Assembly: GCA_030549495.1 (NCBI GenBank)
Contig: JAUIRK010000966.1
Span: forward strand, 22,663 to 86,662
Length of the DNA stretch: 64,000 nucleotides
Source of the DNA: Nectonema munidae
Taxonomy: Eukaryota > Nematomorpha > Nectonematoida > Nectonematidae
Direction of reading: 5' to 3'
Each line of letters opens with the position of its first letter. The first letter of the stretch is position 1. Made by a program: the position numbers and the translations under genes. Under the pieces are notes generated by a model that was not told the origin of the DNA, did not search any database, and was given only the letters and a program-made list of their open reading frames with translations. Shown here piece by piece: positions 1-55,400 of this stretch.

Positions 1-885
1 TCAATTTATCATTTATAATTTATTTGAAGCTTTTCACTACATAAATAAGATTAATCAAATTTTACATTAAAATATATACACACTTTTGCAAAAATTTTGC
101 GATTCAAACTTTAAAGATTTTTTTATCAGATACACATTTTTCACTATAGTTCATTTTTTCACTAAATATAAGTTTTTGTGTAATTATAGATTTTTTGGGA
201 ATTGAAATAAAGTTGATAAAATAGTGTTTGCAAAAAGTGTGATTCTTCATATCACTTTCATCTTTTAGACGGCTTTAATTTAGTTAAAATCATATAAACT
301 ACATAAATTGTTATTCTAAAAGAATACAGGTATTGTTATTTAAGACTGATTTTTTTAAAGAAAACTTTTAAAATTGAAATGAAAACTTAATTATGTGCCC
401 ACAAGACAACTCTGTAAAATAAGAGTAAAAATTATTTAAATAGAGTAGGGGAAATTTTTCTTGAATTCTCATAACTTTCAAAATGTGAATTAAATAGAAA
501 TTATTTTATTGAAACTTTCATTATTGCTAAAATTATACTTAAGGTTATGACAGAAAATAAAAATATATTTCCATTTATTTTGGGTCAATGGCAAAAATGG
601 GGTAAAACGAGAAGTATAGGATAAGAGAATGGCTTTAAGTGAACGTTTATAGTTCGAGTCCCGAAATCGACTAAATTTAATAATTTAAGCAATATATATA
701 TATAGAATGAAAAAAGAAAATTTGAAGTCAAGGATTAAGAATTGAGATATGCGAAAAGAAAAATATCAAAAAAATTATTGGTTAAAATTGAAAAAAAATT
801 CTCACAAAATTTTGAAATAAAACTTCAATTGTTATAGGATTTCATATAATATAATAAATACAAGACTTTATTTATCAATGAATAT
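1..885. other. AT-rich non-coding DNA, probably PKG intron
   Basis: No coding region is visible. The stretch is very AT-rich. It probably lies in the PKG intron upstream of the first in-window exon, because the zipper-coding start of that gene is not seen here. A B-box-like string occurs at 650-661, but without a convincing tRNA body. Confidence 0.5.
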
Positions 886-2248
886 CAATCACCAAAGCGT
901 TTGATTCGATATCTCATAGTATTTTATTATCTAAGCTATCTGATTATGGATTTTCTCAAATGTCTTGTTATTTTTTTTCATCGTACTTAAAAGATAGGAA
1001 ACAATTTGTTTCTCTTGGAAGTATATCTTCAGACATCAAATGCTTAACTCGAGGTGTACCTCAAGGATCGATCTTAGGGCCGTTATTATTTTCGCTGTAC
1101 ATCAATGATTTACACAAATCCTCTGACTTTTTCAACTTTGTAATGTACGCTGATGATGTCACTCTACTCTTTGATTACGATCTCTCAAAAAGTAATATTT
1201 ATAAGACGAATCTACAGAAAGTTTACAAATGGTTTGAGCGCAATGATTTGTCAATTAATGTAAAGAAAACTAAAGCAATGATTGTAACAACAAGTAGTAC
1301 AGTTAATTGCGCGTTATTCGATGAAAGCAACATATGCGTTGTTGATAGTTTCAATCTTCTTGGCTTATATATCGACTCCAAGCTAAAATTTAATGTACAT
1401 TTGAATCACCTGAATCTTAAACTTAGCAGAATTATTGGCATATTGAAATATGTCAAAAAAATCTTTCCTTTGCATGTAAGAATAATTATGTATAAGACTA
1501 TTTTTCTCCCTCATTTAAACTATAGTCTCATTAATTTTGCGCATTCCAACATTGAACATTTAGAAGCACTGAATCGAAGAGCACTCAAAATTATCTGTGA
1601 CTTAAGCAAGTACTCTCATTCTGATCATCTCTTCCATGAACATAGCTTACTCAAAATTAAAGATCTGTACAATATGAAACTCGGCCTCTTTTTGTTCAAC
1701 TGCTTAAATAATCACAGTGAAAGCTTTTTTCAGGATATAATATCCTATGATGTCAGAAACGCATATAATTTTAGAGTACCATCAAGATTAAAGAAACCAT
1801 CATACAGATTGACCTTTCACATCAATCTGTCATGTATAAGTCCCATCGTTTTATGATGTCTACCGCCATGTCATTGGTGAAAGCTGTTCTTCAGTCAAAA
1901 ATTTTAAAAGACTGTTTAAAGCAAAGATATTATCTACCTATCCTGCAAATTTAAAATGCGAAAAAAAAAATTGCTTCTCTTGTGTAGCTCGAACTTGAAA
2001 CTTCTTCATTTGAAAGTCCCGTAACAAATATTCATATTTCTTTATCATATTTTTTTTTCAATTGAAATGTTAGATCTCCTGAAGCGGTTTTTATAAACCT
2101 TTGGAAACTAACAAAATCATAAGTGTTTTTTTTTTTAAATGTTTTTTTTTTTTATGTTATGTTCTAAATCTATGCCTGTTCTATAAGTAAATATAATGTA
2201 TATAGATATACTATATTTATTATGCTCTAAAATATTTTAATAAATTTT

Positions 2249-2276
<28 letters not shown>
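886..2276 (+). mobile_element. 5'-truncated LINE (Jockey/CR1-like) with target-site duplication
   Basis: A non-LTR retrotransposon fragment contains the C-terminal two thirds of a reverse transcriptase and ends in a (TTC)n tail at about 2248-2278. It is bracketed by a 14-bp direct repeat TTATCAATGAATAT at 872-885 and 2277-2290, the duplication expected from target-primed reverse transcription. The insert starts inside the RT gene, just before the conserved KAFDS motif, so it is a classic 5'-truncated copy. The well-kept duplication and long readable frame point to a fairly recent insertion. The Jockey/CR1 placement comes from the RT motifs and is less certain than the LINE call. Confidence 0.9.
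894..1856 (+). pseudogene. LINE reverse transcriptase fragment
   Basis: The frame reads KAFDSISHSILLSKL at 894, then RGVPQGSILGPLLFSLYIND (RT motif B region) and the catalytic MYADDVT motif near 1143-1163. The thumb and C-terminal region with INVKKTKAM and LGLYID follow. Two of the catalytic aspartates (YADD) are present. The N-terminal endonuclease and the first RT motifs are absent because of 5' truncation. The frame stops at 1856. A different frame just after it still reads like the family's C-terminal end (a stretch ending SVKNFKRLFKAKI), so there is a frameshift near 1840-1860. It is not expected to be functional. Confidence 0.88.
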
Positions 2277-2279
<3 letters not shown>

Positions 2280-2566
2280 TCAATGAATATGTATAGAAAT
2301 TTATCAAAGATTAGAAAAAATATTAATTCAAATATGGGTTATTTTGAATTGAAAAAATTAGGTTCCAAAGATTTAACAAAACCGCAAGAAGGATATCTAA
2401 CTTAAAGAAATCCAACACATTTAACCAAATTAGTTTTCAACAAAAAGAAGTCGTCAAGTGTAGGAGGAAAAACAGTTCTTTTTGTTACATTCAAATAACG
2501 AAACAAAAATATTAGGAAAAGATAATTTAATCTTTTTATTATGTGATTGTGGTCTTTTCGATCTAG

Positions 2567-46234
<43,668 letters not shown>

Positions 46235-46932
46235 GAAAATACGCTTTACTTTCCACGTAATTAATTCCCACAAATATTCATCCGCCTGTTCAGAGAAGGT
46301 GCGCTCTTACCCAGCAGAAAATTTGTAGCTTTTCATAAACAAACTTTCAAGTAAAATGATGCTCCTGAAAGTGTCAATAACTATTCATTTCTAGAATATC
46401 ATTTTTTAAAATATTTTGTTGCTTATTTCATGAAGATTATCGAAATAAATCTTGTTATAATCTAATACTTAACATTTTATTTTAGAAAAATTGAACAATA
46501 ATTTTTTGGTTACCACTACAGCTCTAAATTTTTTGATAGTTTTATTAAGTTCATATAATTCCTAATCCGCAATCCTTTGATTTCTCCACTAATTGACCGA
46601 TTAAACAAAATTAAAATATATATGCAATGGCAAATTTTTGCCAAATATGATGTAGATATTTCATTGGATTTACACCTGTCACTCAATTAAACAATTTTTG
46701 TATCCCATCCTTGCCAAATAATATTTGAATTTATTTATTTATCACTTTCTCTCTATCTAATAGTGATAGCCTGTGGTTGAGTATTCAGATGCGCAATGAT
46801 GCAACCTACTCAGTCCAAACGATATCAGTGTGCAGTTCAATAAACTTTAATTTGATCTACTAAAATAAGAGTTCTATTTTGGTTCTGTAAGATGATGATA
46901 TGAGTGAATATTCTTTGTGTAATACTCTAAAT
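46235..46932 (+). other. PKG 3' UTR and downstream DNA
   Basis: Candidate poly(A) signals AATAAA lie at about 46444 and 46839. No further coding sequence is seen. Confidence 0.55.
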
Positions 46933-47345
46933 CAGTGATTTTCGACCTTTTTTTTTATCTTATGCACCCTTTTCAAATTCAATACTTTTTGTGGAAGCCT
47001 AATTTTTTATCTCTACAAATAGAGGTTTTTTTTATCAAAAATATATGAATACGTAAGCCGTTCTAATCACGTTTTTATATTTGTTTACCCAATTAATGTT
47101 ATACTGTGTATATATTTTTAACTCTGCTTATCTGCTAAAAATTAGTTAAATTTCATTTATTCAAAAAGTGAAAATTTTCATTCGAAAAAAATATGTTATT
47201 TAGTGTGAACCTTGAACTTGATGCGTTGAAGCTAAACTTAATCATTTAGTTATGAACCCTTTGCAAAATTTGGTTCACCCCAAATATAAAATATATTTAT
47301 ATGAACCCCTTTGAGGTCCACATGGACCATGTTGAAAATTATTTC
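46933..47345. mobile_element. Probable hAT-type MITE, diverged
   Basis: The left end CAGTGATTTTCGACC plus poly-T and TTATGCACCC resembles the widespread CAGTGGTTTTCAACC hAT ends. The right end ATGGACCATGTTGAAAAT is a poor inverse. I see no clear target duplication, so the right limit is approximate. Confidence 0.4.
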
Positions 47346-49333
47346 TCTAGAATTATCTAGACTTATGTCGTGAATACAATTATGAAAGACACTACATAAA
47401 TGAAGTTTCAGGTTGTTTTTGTTTTTATAAACAAGTTGTAAATCAACCCCTCTCTACCATAAATATGCTAATTTTTTAAATAAAAATTATATTTATGAGG
47501 TTATAGGACCAGGATAATACTTATTAATATGGGCATTTGCTTCAGCTTAAACTTTATCAGGATGGGGTAGAAACTAGTTGATATACCTCCACATATCCCC
47601 TCTGCATTAGAGAAAGAGGTCGCGAATACATATGCTATAAAAAATATTTTTAAAAAAGAAACAAAATTGGGACTATTGAAAAATTCATATGTTTCCTCAA
47701 CATTAATTGTCCATTTTTAAAGAACAAATATGAAGAGATCACCAAAATTTCGTTGAAAATTAAAATGAAACTTCGTCAAAAATTGAACATAAAATAAAAT
47801 AATTATATAAGTGTCCAAAATAATGCTTTTCAATGCAATTAAAATTATGCTAGAACATAATATTCTATATGGACTGGAAAAAAAATCATTTAAGTATTCA
47901 GTGGCGTGAATTAACGTATTTAGTCTGACGGACCTCAACGAATAGTAAGATATGATATTTTATCACTTTAACATAGGTCAATGATAAAAAAATTTAAAAA
48001 AAAAGAAAAAAAAAGAAATTTTGTTTGGTACTCTAAAAGATAACTTTAACATAAGTTAGTTTTTTATTAAGTTTAGATTTTAAGAAACAGCGTTGAAAGT
48101 TTGAAGCGAAATTTTTAACAAAATTTTATGAACTATTTTAAAAGTTTGAGTCTTATTTGTAGAGTCACCATTTTTAAATATAGATTTTGTATTCGGCTTG
48201 TCAATATGCACATAATTTGTAGCAACAAGACAAATAAACTTATCTTCTCGATTGCAAAAATATATTCTATTTTTTTTTAAATAAAAGACATTTCAATTAA
48301 TAGGAAAAAATTCACATTCTAGAATTAAAAAAAAGTTTATTTTAATACCAAAATTTGGCCATTTTTTTTAATTTTAAAAAACTAGAAATATTTTTAAAAG
48401 TATATTTTTCTCTTAAAATGAGATTCTAAACACGAGCTTCATGGCTGTTAGGGTGTACTACTGAGCTCAACAGTTGAAGGTTAGGGGTTCGATCCCGCGG
48501 CTCTCGAGTCTTAAAAACTAAGATCACAAATAACTGATTTTAACCATTTTCAAGCATTAATGCGAGCAAATAGCCTTACGACTGAAAGTGCTTTGATATA
48601 AAAAAAACCAACTAACCGAAATTTTAAAGAAACATTCTTTTTTTGTTTTTTTTGGGCAGAATAAAAATATAATAAAGAAAAACCCATTCAAGTTTTTCTA
48701 ATCTTGAAAGAAGAGATTCATTTATCATTTAAAATTATTTTAAACTAAAAATTCTTTTTGTAAATTGGGCTACTTTTTAACGATATTTTTATTCAAAACT
48801 ACCTACTTTTAGTTTGGAGAGTTGACAAACCTGATCACTACTTATCGAAGGTTTAATAAAGATTTTATCCTCCCCTATTGCTTTTCGCCAATTATATTAT
48901 TAAAACCGATAGACATAAATGCTTTTTCAGGGTTGGATGTTCTAGTGCTGAAACAAGTGTATGCGTAACAAAGCCGTATCGCTATACTCTAACCAAGTGA
49001 AGTTATAGTGGTAGTTGAATATAGCGTGTGACAACAGTACTTTATGCTTTCAACTATTCAACTCATTTTGATCACACTTCTAACTTTGAAGAAGCATTTG
49101 TCAACAAACTTACATCATGGAAGAAGTATTCTTTAGAATCTAGATTAAAGTAATCGCTTTATTTTTCAAATTTAAGTAATATATGCTAATTTGATGAGGA
49201 ATCTTGATTTGATTTGATTGGATGATGATGAACACGATGCAAATTTGAAAGAATTAAATAAATATATTTCTATTGCAAATATACTAAAATAAATATTTAT
49301 ATTGACGATCCATAAAGCGTTTGTAAACGAAGA
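47346..49333. other. Intergenic region between convergent genes
   Basis: Apart from a tRNA-like/SINE piece at 48437-48510, this is AT-rich and empty as far as I can see. TTTATT at 49158-49163 (AATAAA on the minus strand) could be the poly(A) signal of the TMEM256-like gene. Confidence 0.6.
48437..48510 (+). repeat. tRNA-like sequence, probably SINE head or tRNA pseudogene
   Basis: A perfect B box GGGGTTCGATCCC lies at 48484-48496. Upstream are an A-box-like TGGCTGTTAGGG and an ACTG...CAGT anticodon stem with a 7-nt loop. Position 33 in that loop is G instead of the invariant T, and the acceptor stem pairs only partly, so it is not a working tRNA. Confidence 0.6.
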
Positions 49334-49477
49334 TTAAAATCCCAACATAAGGCATCCGATAGTCATTAAAATTCCGCCTAACGGCGTAATCAGTGTATAA
49401 TTTTCTGTGTTTAGCATGGCGTAGTAGTAACAACTTCCTGAAAAGCATAGAAATCCAAGTGTGATAATTGTTCCAGC
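49334..49477 (-). CDS. TMEM256: TMEM256-like exon 4
   Basis: After the acceptor ATTTTAG the exon encodes AGTIITLGFLCFSGSCYYYA, then MLNTENYTLITPLGGILMTI and GCLMLGF, and a stop. It matches the family end GTLLxxSGxxLFxGSxYxxALTG...LTPxGGxxLIxGW. Phase 0. Confidence 0.92.
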   Translation of the reverse strand, partial: AGTIITLGFLCFSGSCYYYAMLNTENYTLITPLGGILMTIGCLMLGF

Positions 49478-52400
49478 CTAAAATGAAATTGCAAAAGTAT
49501 TAACAAAAAGATGGCAGAGTCCTCGATATCATTAAGGTTCAAAATTGGATTCAAGAGAATATTTTCTTCGTATAATTAAGGTTGTTCTTTCAAACCGTTA
49601 GTAATTCTCATTACAATTTTGCCATCCAAATTAAATTTGTGTATATCTAAATACGATAAGTTTTTTTCAATTTTATTAGCTAATTTTAGAATTTTTTTGT
49701 AAATTTTGTAAGTATAATTTCGACGATGATTTATTTTGTAACATTTTTTATTCTCCATTTTTCTAGATATTTATTATATCGGTTTTGCTGTTCAATTTTG
49801 GTTAATTCTTTTTATAATTCGTTTAACGTTTTTTGTTCCCGAATCACAATTTTTTGAAGTGTGGTGCATTTTTTAACCGGGTGGATTTCCTTAACCCGAT
49901 GACATTAAATTTTATTTTGCGTACATTGGAAATCGAATCCGAGAACGTTGGAATGAAATCCCTGAGGTCAAACCACCATGTTAGCTACCTCCTTAATTTT
50001 TTAATAAAAAAATATCCTTTATCTTATATAATCAAGTCGCCCTGAATCATTGAACAAAAGATGTGGAATATATAAAAAGTAAAAGATAAATAGTAAAAAG
50101 TCTTTATTCAAGAGTTAATTTAAGATATATTTTAGCCACCAACTAAACCCCATTTGAGACCGAAAAACGTTTGGCTTAATCGTGTAGGAGTGGCCGTGTT
50201 GCTGACCATATGGTCCACGAAACTGATGGAGCTCATTTGTGAGCTGTTGAGAAATGCCTAAGGCCGACAACAACAACAACAACATCAACAGAACCATATT
50301 ACCCAAACTGAAAAGGAGTAGAGACGAGTTGTTGGGATTGAAGTAAAACAAGTAAGTAAAATTTTTAGCATACACTAATTTTTGAATAAAGACTTTTTAC
50401 TGATCTTCTATTACCTTATTTTGATGCGAAAAATTTTGAAAAAAACTGAAAAAAGTTTTTAACGAAACAAATATTATCTATTTTTTTTATTTTTTGCAGA
50501 TCTATTTTAAAGTTTTATTTAATTTCTCAATTAAAATCCTCATGACACTAAAGATTTAATTTTTGGACAAAATGCCAAACCTACTTCTTCCATATAAGGA
50601 CTAGGAAGTACGACCAAATAAAGTGTTTCACTACAAAATCTTTTCGCTATGACAATGAGTAAAAATACCTTCATTTTATCATCTTTTTTCGTGCTTATTT
50701 TCGTCTTATTTCATCCTGTTTTTCCAATTTTTACATTCAATTTTTGAAAAATCCCACACATAAACGAAAATACTTTTAGAACAGCAATTAGCGGCACATA
50801 GAGAAAGATAACGCGGATAGAAGTAAATGGAAGAAATTAATAAATGTATTGTATCATGATTCCATATTGAATAAGGAAGGTGCACCCTTTTTACGAGGAA
50901 GAACCACCTTCTAAAAATAAATGATGATGAGGATGAATTAGCGGCACCCTGGCTTTGTGCATATCCAACATTTGATCTATTATAATGGATTTTGACTTTA
51001 CTTTCAATTTATCTCAGATGATTGAAATTACTCTACATTTTTTTCGTACTCATTCAAAATTCTTCTTCTTCACAAAATTGAGACAATATTAAAAATGAAT
51101 TTTTGTGCATTTTGATAAATTTTCCTGAATGAAGATTCGATTCAATTTAAGAACTGCTTTTCATTTTATGATCAAATATATTTAATTTATTGTCATCGAC
51201 TAATGAATTACAATTGAAATTTAATGACGAAAAAACAATGAAAAATTTAGCTGATAAGTAGATATTCTTATTTTCAGTATTCGTTATCTTAGGATTCAAA
51301 AATATCATGAACTAATTATAATATATAAAATTAAAATCACATGGTATAACACTTAAAGTTAAAATTTGAATGTCTAAGTGTGGTTTGCAAAAGTTATTTT
51401 TATATGGTTAACGAAGATTGCCTATAGTAGGAAAATGTAAACAGAAAGTCTTTCACATACTTTTATGATTAATTGACAGCTATAAACACACAACACAGTG
51501 ATTATTGATCAGTGGCTCTCAACCTTAAAATTGGTTTTTATAAGAGCGTTTTTTAACAAACTCTGAATATTATTCTAGTTACAAACTGAATCCAATAAAT
51601 TATCATATTATTCATAAATAATAAATCAATAACTTAGCGCAATTTGACTGTTTTAATATCATATTGTTAGCATATTTTTCCTACAAGTTTGCTATATTGG
51701 CCGTAAAACAAAAGGTTGAGGGCTGCATCCGGCCCTCAGGGCTGCGATTGAGAACCACTGCTATGGACATATAAAACATATTCATACACCTAACAAGTGA
51801 GGGAAGAGTAATTCATAACCTATATATAATTACCTGTCAAATAAATCAAAAAATTTGCAATGAATCCATCCAATAGATATTTTTTGGTCATATCAATATG
51901 TTCAGTAACATTTTAGGTTTAACATCTTATCGGTTTGTGTTAAAGGTAAAAATCTGTAAAATTGTTTCGGTATATTTTTTTAATGTACTGAATTTATAAT
52001 AAATATAAAAACATAAATTAGATAATTGATTTGATAAATTTGGGAAAAAATGACTTAAAATCATTTATAGTGTAGAAAAATAAATGTATGCCTTATAATT
52101 GTGATTTTGTTTCTAACAATAGCACACAATATCAGAACATTTTATCGATAAGAGTTTGTATATATTTAGGCAAAATATGTCATGGTTTGTATATATTCAA
52201 TAATATATTAATTATTGTCAAGTATGTACAAGAAAACACTTACTAGTTTAGGCCTTTTGGAGTTATGAACCAAAAGTAAAGAAAAAGACATATAAAAGTG
52301 CATGGTATTTGCCGTCAGGAAAACCTAAAATAGAAGTATGTTTCGTATTTAACAAAAAGGCATATTCTTTCACTGTTAGCTTAAAATTGGGATACTAAAT

Positions 52401-55400
52401 GGTGTATTCAGGAGAGGGGCATTGGACACAAAATGGGCTCATTTTTAAAGTCTAAAATATCCTCGATTTTAATTAAAAAAATTAACTACACAGAAAATAT
52501 AGTGATCAAATTCACTCTTAAAAGTATTCATCAATTTTGAAGAGATATATTATGAATATTCTATTAGGCATAATGACAATGACAACTTGTCTTGGAAAAA
52601 CTAAATACATCACTGTGGATAAAAAAAAAGTTTTATAACTTACTTATTTTTACCAGAATATAACATATGTGTATTATGCTCTGACAGAATATTTGGCTGA
52701 GAGAAATGAACATTTATGCGAATTGACATTTGATCGAAAATGTACATACAATTTGACAATTTGCTTTACTTCCAGTAAATTTAAAAACTTGTGCTCTGCT
52801 CTATAAAAATGTGCAGACTACTTTTGATTTCTTTTATTATTCCTAACTTCTTACAAAAATTATGTGATGAATAACTTATCTACTCGACGCTACCTTGCCA
52901 AATATGTTGTTTTGTTTCTTTTTTAGTTTATTAAATTATTTCTTTCATTCACTTATTTTTTTGTGCGAGCATCCATTTAAATGTATGTTATTGTTTTAAC
53001 ATTAGAAGAATATTATTTTATTGTTTGCAGAAGTCAGGAAAAATGTGAATTTGTATTTACATTTTGGGTTAAATACCTGTTCTCCAAATGTCCATTCGGT
53101 CAAATGTCAGTTTGCTAAAATTTTGTTTGGACAATAAGTCCGTTTGCCATATCCCTATCGGCCAAATATCGGGCTACCGTAATATACATGAAGGAGTGAG
53201 TATACATCGTCAGAATGGTGATATATTTTATCGATTACATTAGTAAGTTCACCACCATAAAAATGATTAATGAAAAATGCGATTTTTTAAGTGTTTTTAA
53301 ATATATTCTTACGCTCATAGTTAGACATGGTTAAATTGTGCCTTCTTAATGAAAACAACCATACAGAACCCATAAATATGGAAAAGTAATTTAAAATTGT
53401 TGATTCTTTATAAAAGACAAATATCAAAAAAAGAATTTTATATCTTCATATTTAAAAAGAAAAGTGGTATTAAAAGTTAAAAAATTGGGGATTAATGATT
53501 TAAAAGAAGATTATTTTTTAGAAGCCGAAATAAAAAAGTTGATAATAAAATTTAAAACAAAAACTTTCCCTTCTGAATACCAAATACTGAGAATCCGAAA
53601 TAGTTCAAAAGTTTTCTCACCCAATTTCATTTTAAACCCTAATGAAGAGCACAACGTTTGAAGTATTGCTCAGCAATTTTTATGAAATGGTTCACATCCC
53701 AAGCTTACCATTGAATAAAGTTATTACGGTCATTCGATGAAAGCGATATATTGTTCAATGCCAAGAAGAGCATATGGCGAAGTCCTCAATATAGCGATAA
53801 TTGTAGACGACTTTGTAACAAAAATAGAATGAAAATTTTGGTAAAAAAATTAATGGTTCTAGGACATTTGCCCTAGAAAAATTGCTCCCGGATATTTGCC
53901 CCTTAGAAAATTGCCCCCGATTGCGCCTGATATGAAAATTGCCTCCGGCCAACTGCTTTCTATTAATAATAATTAATTCATATTTCTTTTTGATTTTCAA
54001 ATTCATATAATTTATTACCATTTTTATTTATTTTTACTTTACTGATATTAGATTATGTGATTTCAACGTTATCTTTTATTAATTTTCTAGCCTATTACTT
54101 GTTTTAATTTATAATATTTGACTTTTTATAAGAAAAAAGCTGGTAAAATACTAAAATTCGAAATATTTTCGAGTTCAAAAAATTTTAAAATTTATTTTCT
54201 CGTGGTATTTATCATAGGAGCTATTGTCATTGATGACAGTTTTCAAGGGGGCAACTGTCAGGGGGCAATTGTCCGGTTACCAAAATAAATAAATAACCAC
54301 GATGAGATTAATAATTCTTGTATTCCAAACCATTTTGTATTTTATCCAAAATTCGCGTATCAGCTTTATTTTATCGAAAATAAGAAATTTTCTTTATATT
54401 TACTTCTCCAAGATTCTCTTTTTCTCAAAGTCTATGCATTTTGATTTAAGTTTCCCACAATAAATTCAGAGGAATGAATATAAAGGGTCTATTGGTTGAT
54501 GTTTATGGTGAAGATCTATCGACCCATATTCAATCTCCACTTGGTCTCTCAATTTATGATGATAGGAAGTTTATTAGACATTTGGAAGGGGATTTCCCAA
54601 ATAAAAAAAAAGAATGACTTTTCTCATCTAATTAATAATGACTAACTAATGAATAAATAAGAGCTTAAACTTACGTGTTTCAATTTATCTGAAATCTCCA
54701 TCGATCTAACCACTAAATATGAAATAACAATCAAATTAATCTTCTTAAATTTAAGCGTAAACAATAAAAATAACAAAATTCTATTATTTCACAACATAAT
54801 TTAATGATTGGTCCGTTTTCTCTATATTTCTTCTCTTCATTAATTTTTTCGAAAGAGCTTCCTTGAAATAGTTGATCACATCACAACCATGCCTCTCATT
54901 TTAAACACATTCATCACAACAAACACCATAATCACTCATCTCATTATCAAAACGATGCCAAATTAATTCATTGTTAATTCATTGGGTTCAGAGAAATATG
55001 CTTCCAATTTCTGGTAGTGACATTACTGAACACGATTAATATTCCTTTCGTCTATGTGTGTGGTGTATATTATAAGTTTCAGGTATATAATGATTTCAGA
55101 TTTAAAAACTATTCAAGGTTTTTATAAAAAATATTATTTATATCAAAGGCCGTACTTGATGACCCGGAAGACCACATGCGGCCCCTTAAGGCCGCAGGTT
55201 CCCCGCCCCTGGGTTAGACTGTATATGAATGAAAAGATAGCAAGGAACACAGTGATAGAATTGTGTCATAGAAATTTAACACGAACAATAAATGAGGAGA
55301 TACACATATCATGAGTAGCATTCACTCTGCCAAAATATTCTCTCCTTGAAAGAAGCTGAAAATAAGCTATAAAATTGTACTTAAAAAAGATAAGTCTTGG

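Larger units (their letters stand above)
49478..52243 (-). other. TMEM256-like intron 3
   Basis: The intron contains a SINE-like copy (49810-50000), a repeat-like patch at 50140-50380 with (CAA)n at 50270-50285, a (GATGAT)-type short run near 50920, and a hAT MITE (51510-51760). The remainder is AT-rich. Confidence 0.6.

Noticed and set aside
601-670. B-box-like AGTTCGAGTCCC near 650
   Set aside because: No convincing A box or cloverleaf, so not called a tRNA or SINE.
48437-48510. Functional tRNA gene
   Set aside because: The base at position 33 and the acceptor stem do not fit. Called tRNA-like only.
50115-50375. 86-codon minus-strand frame starting MYAKNFTYLF
   Set aside because: Hydrophobic start comes from a (CAA/GTT)n run. 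The region looks like a repeat, not a gene.
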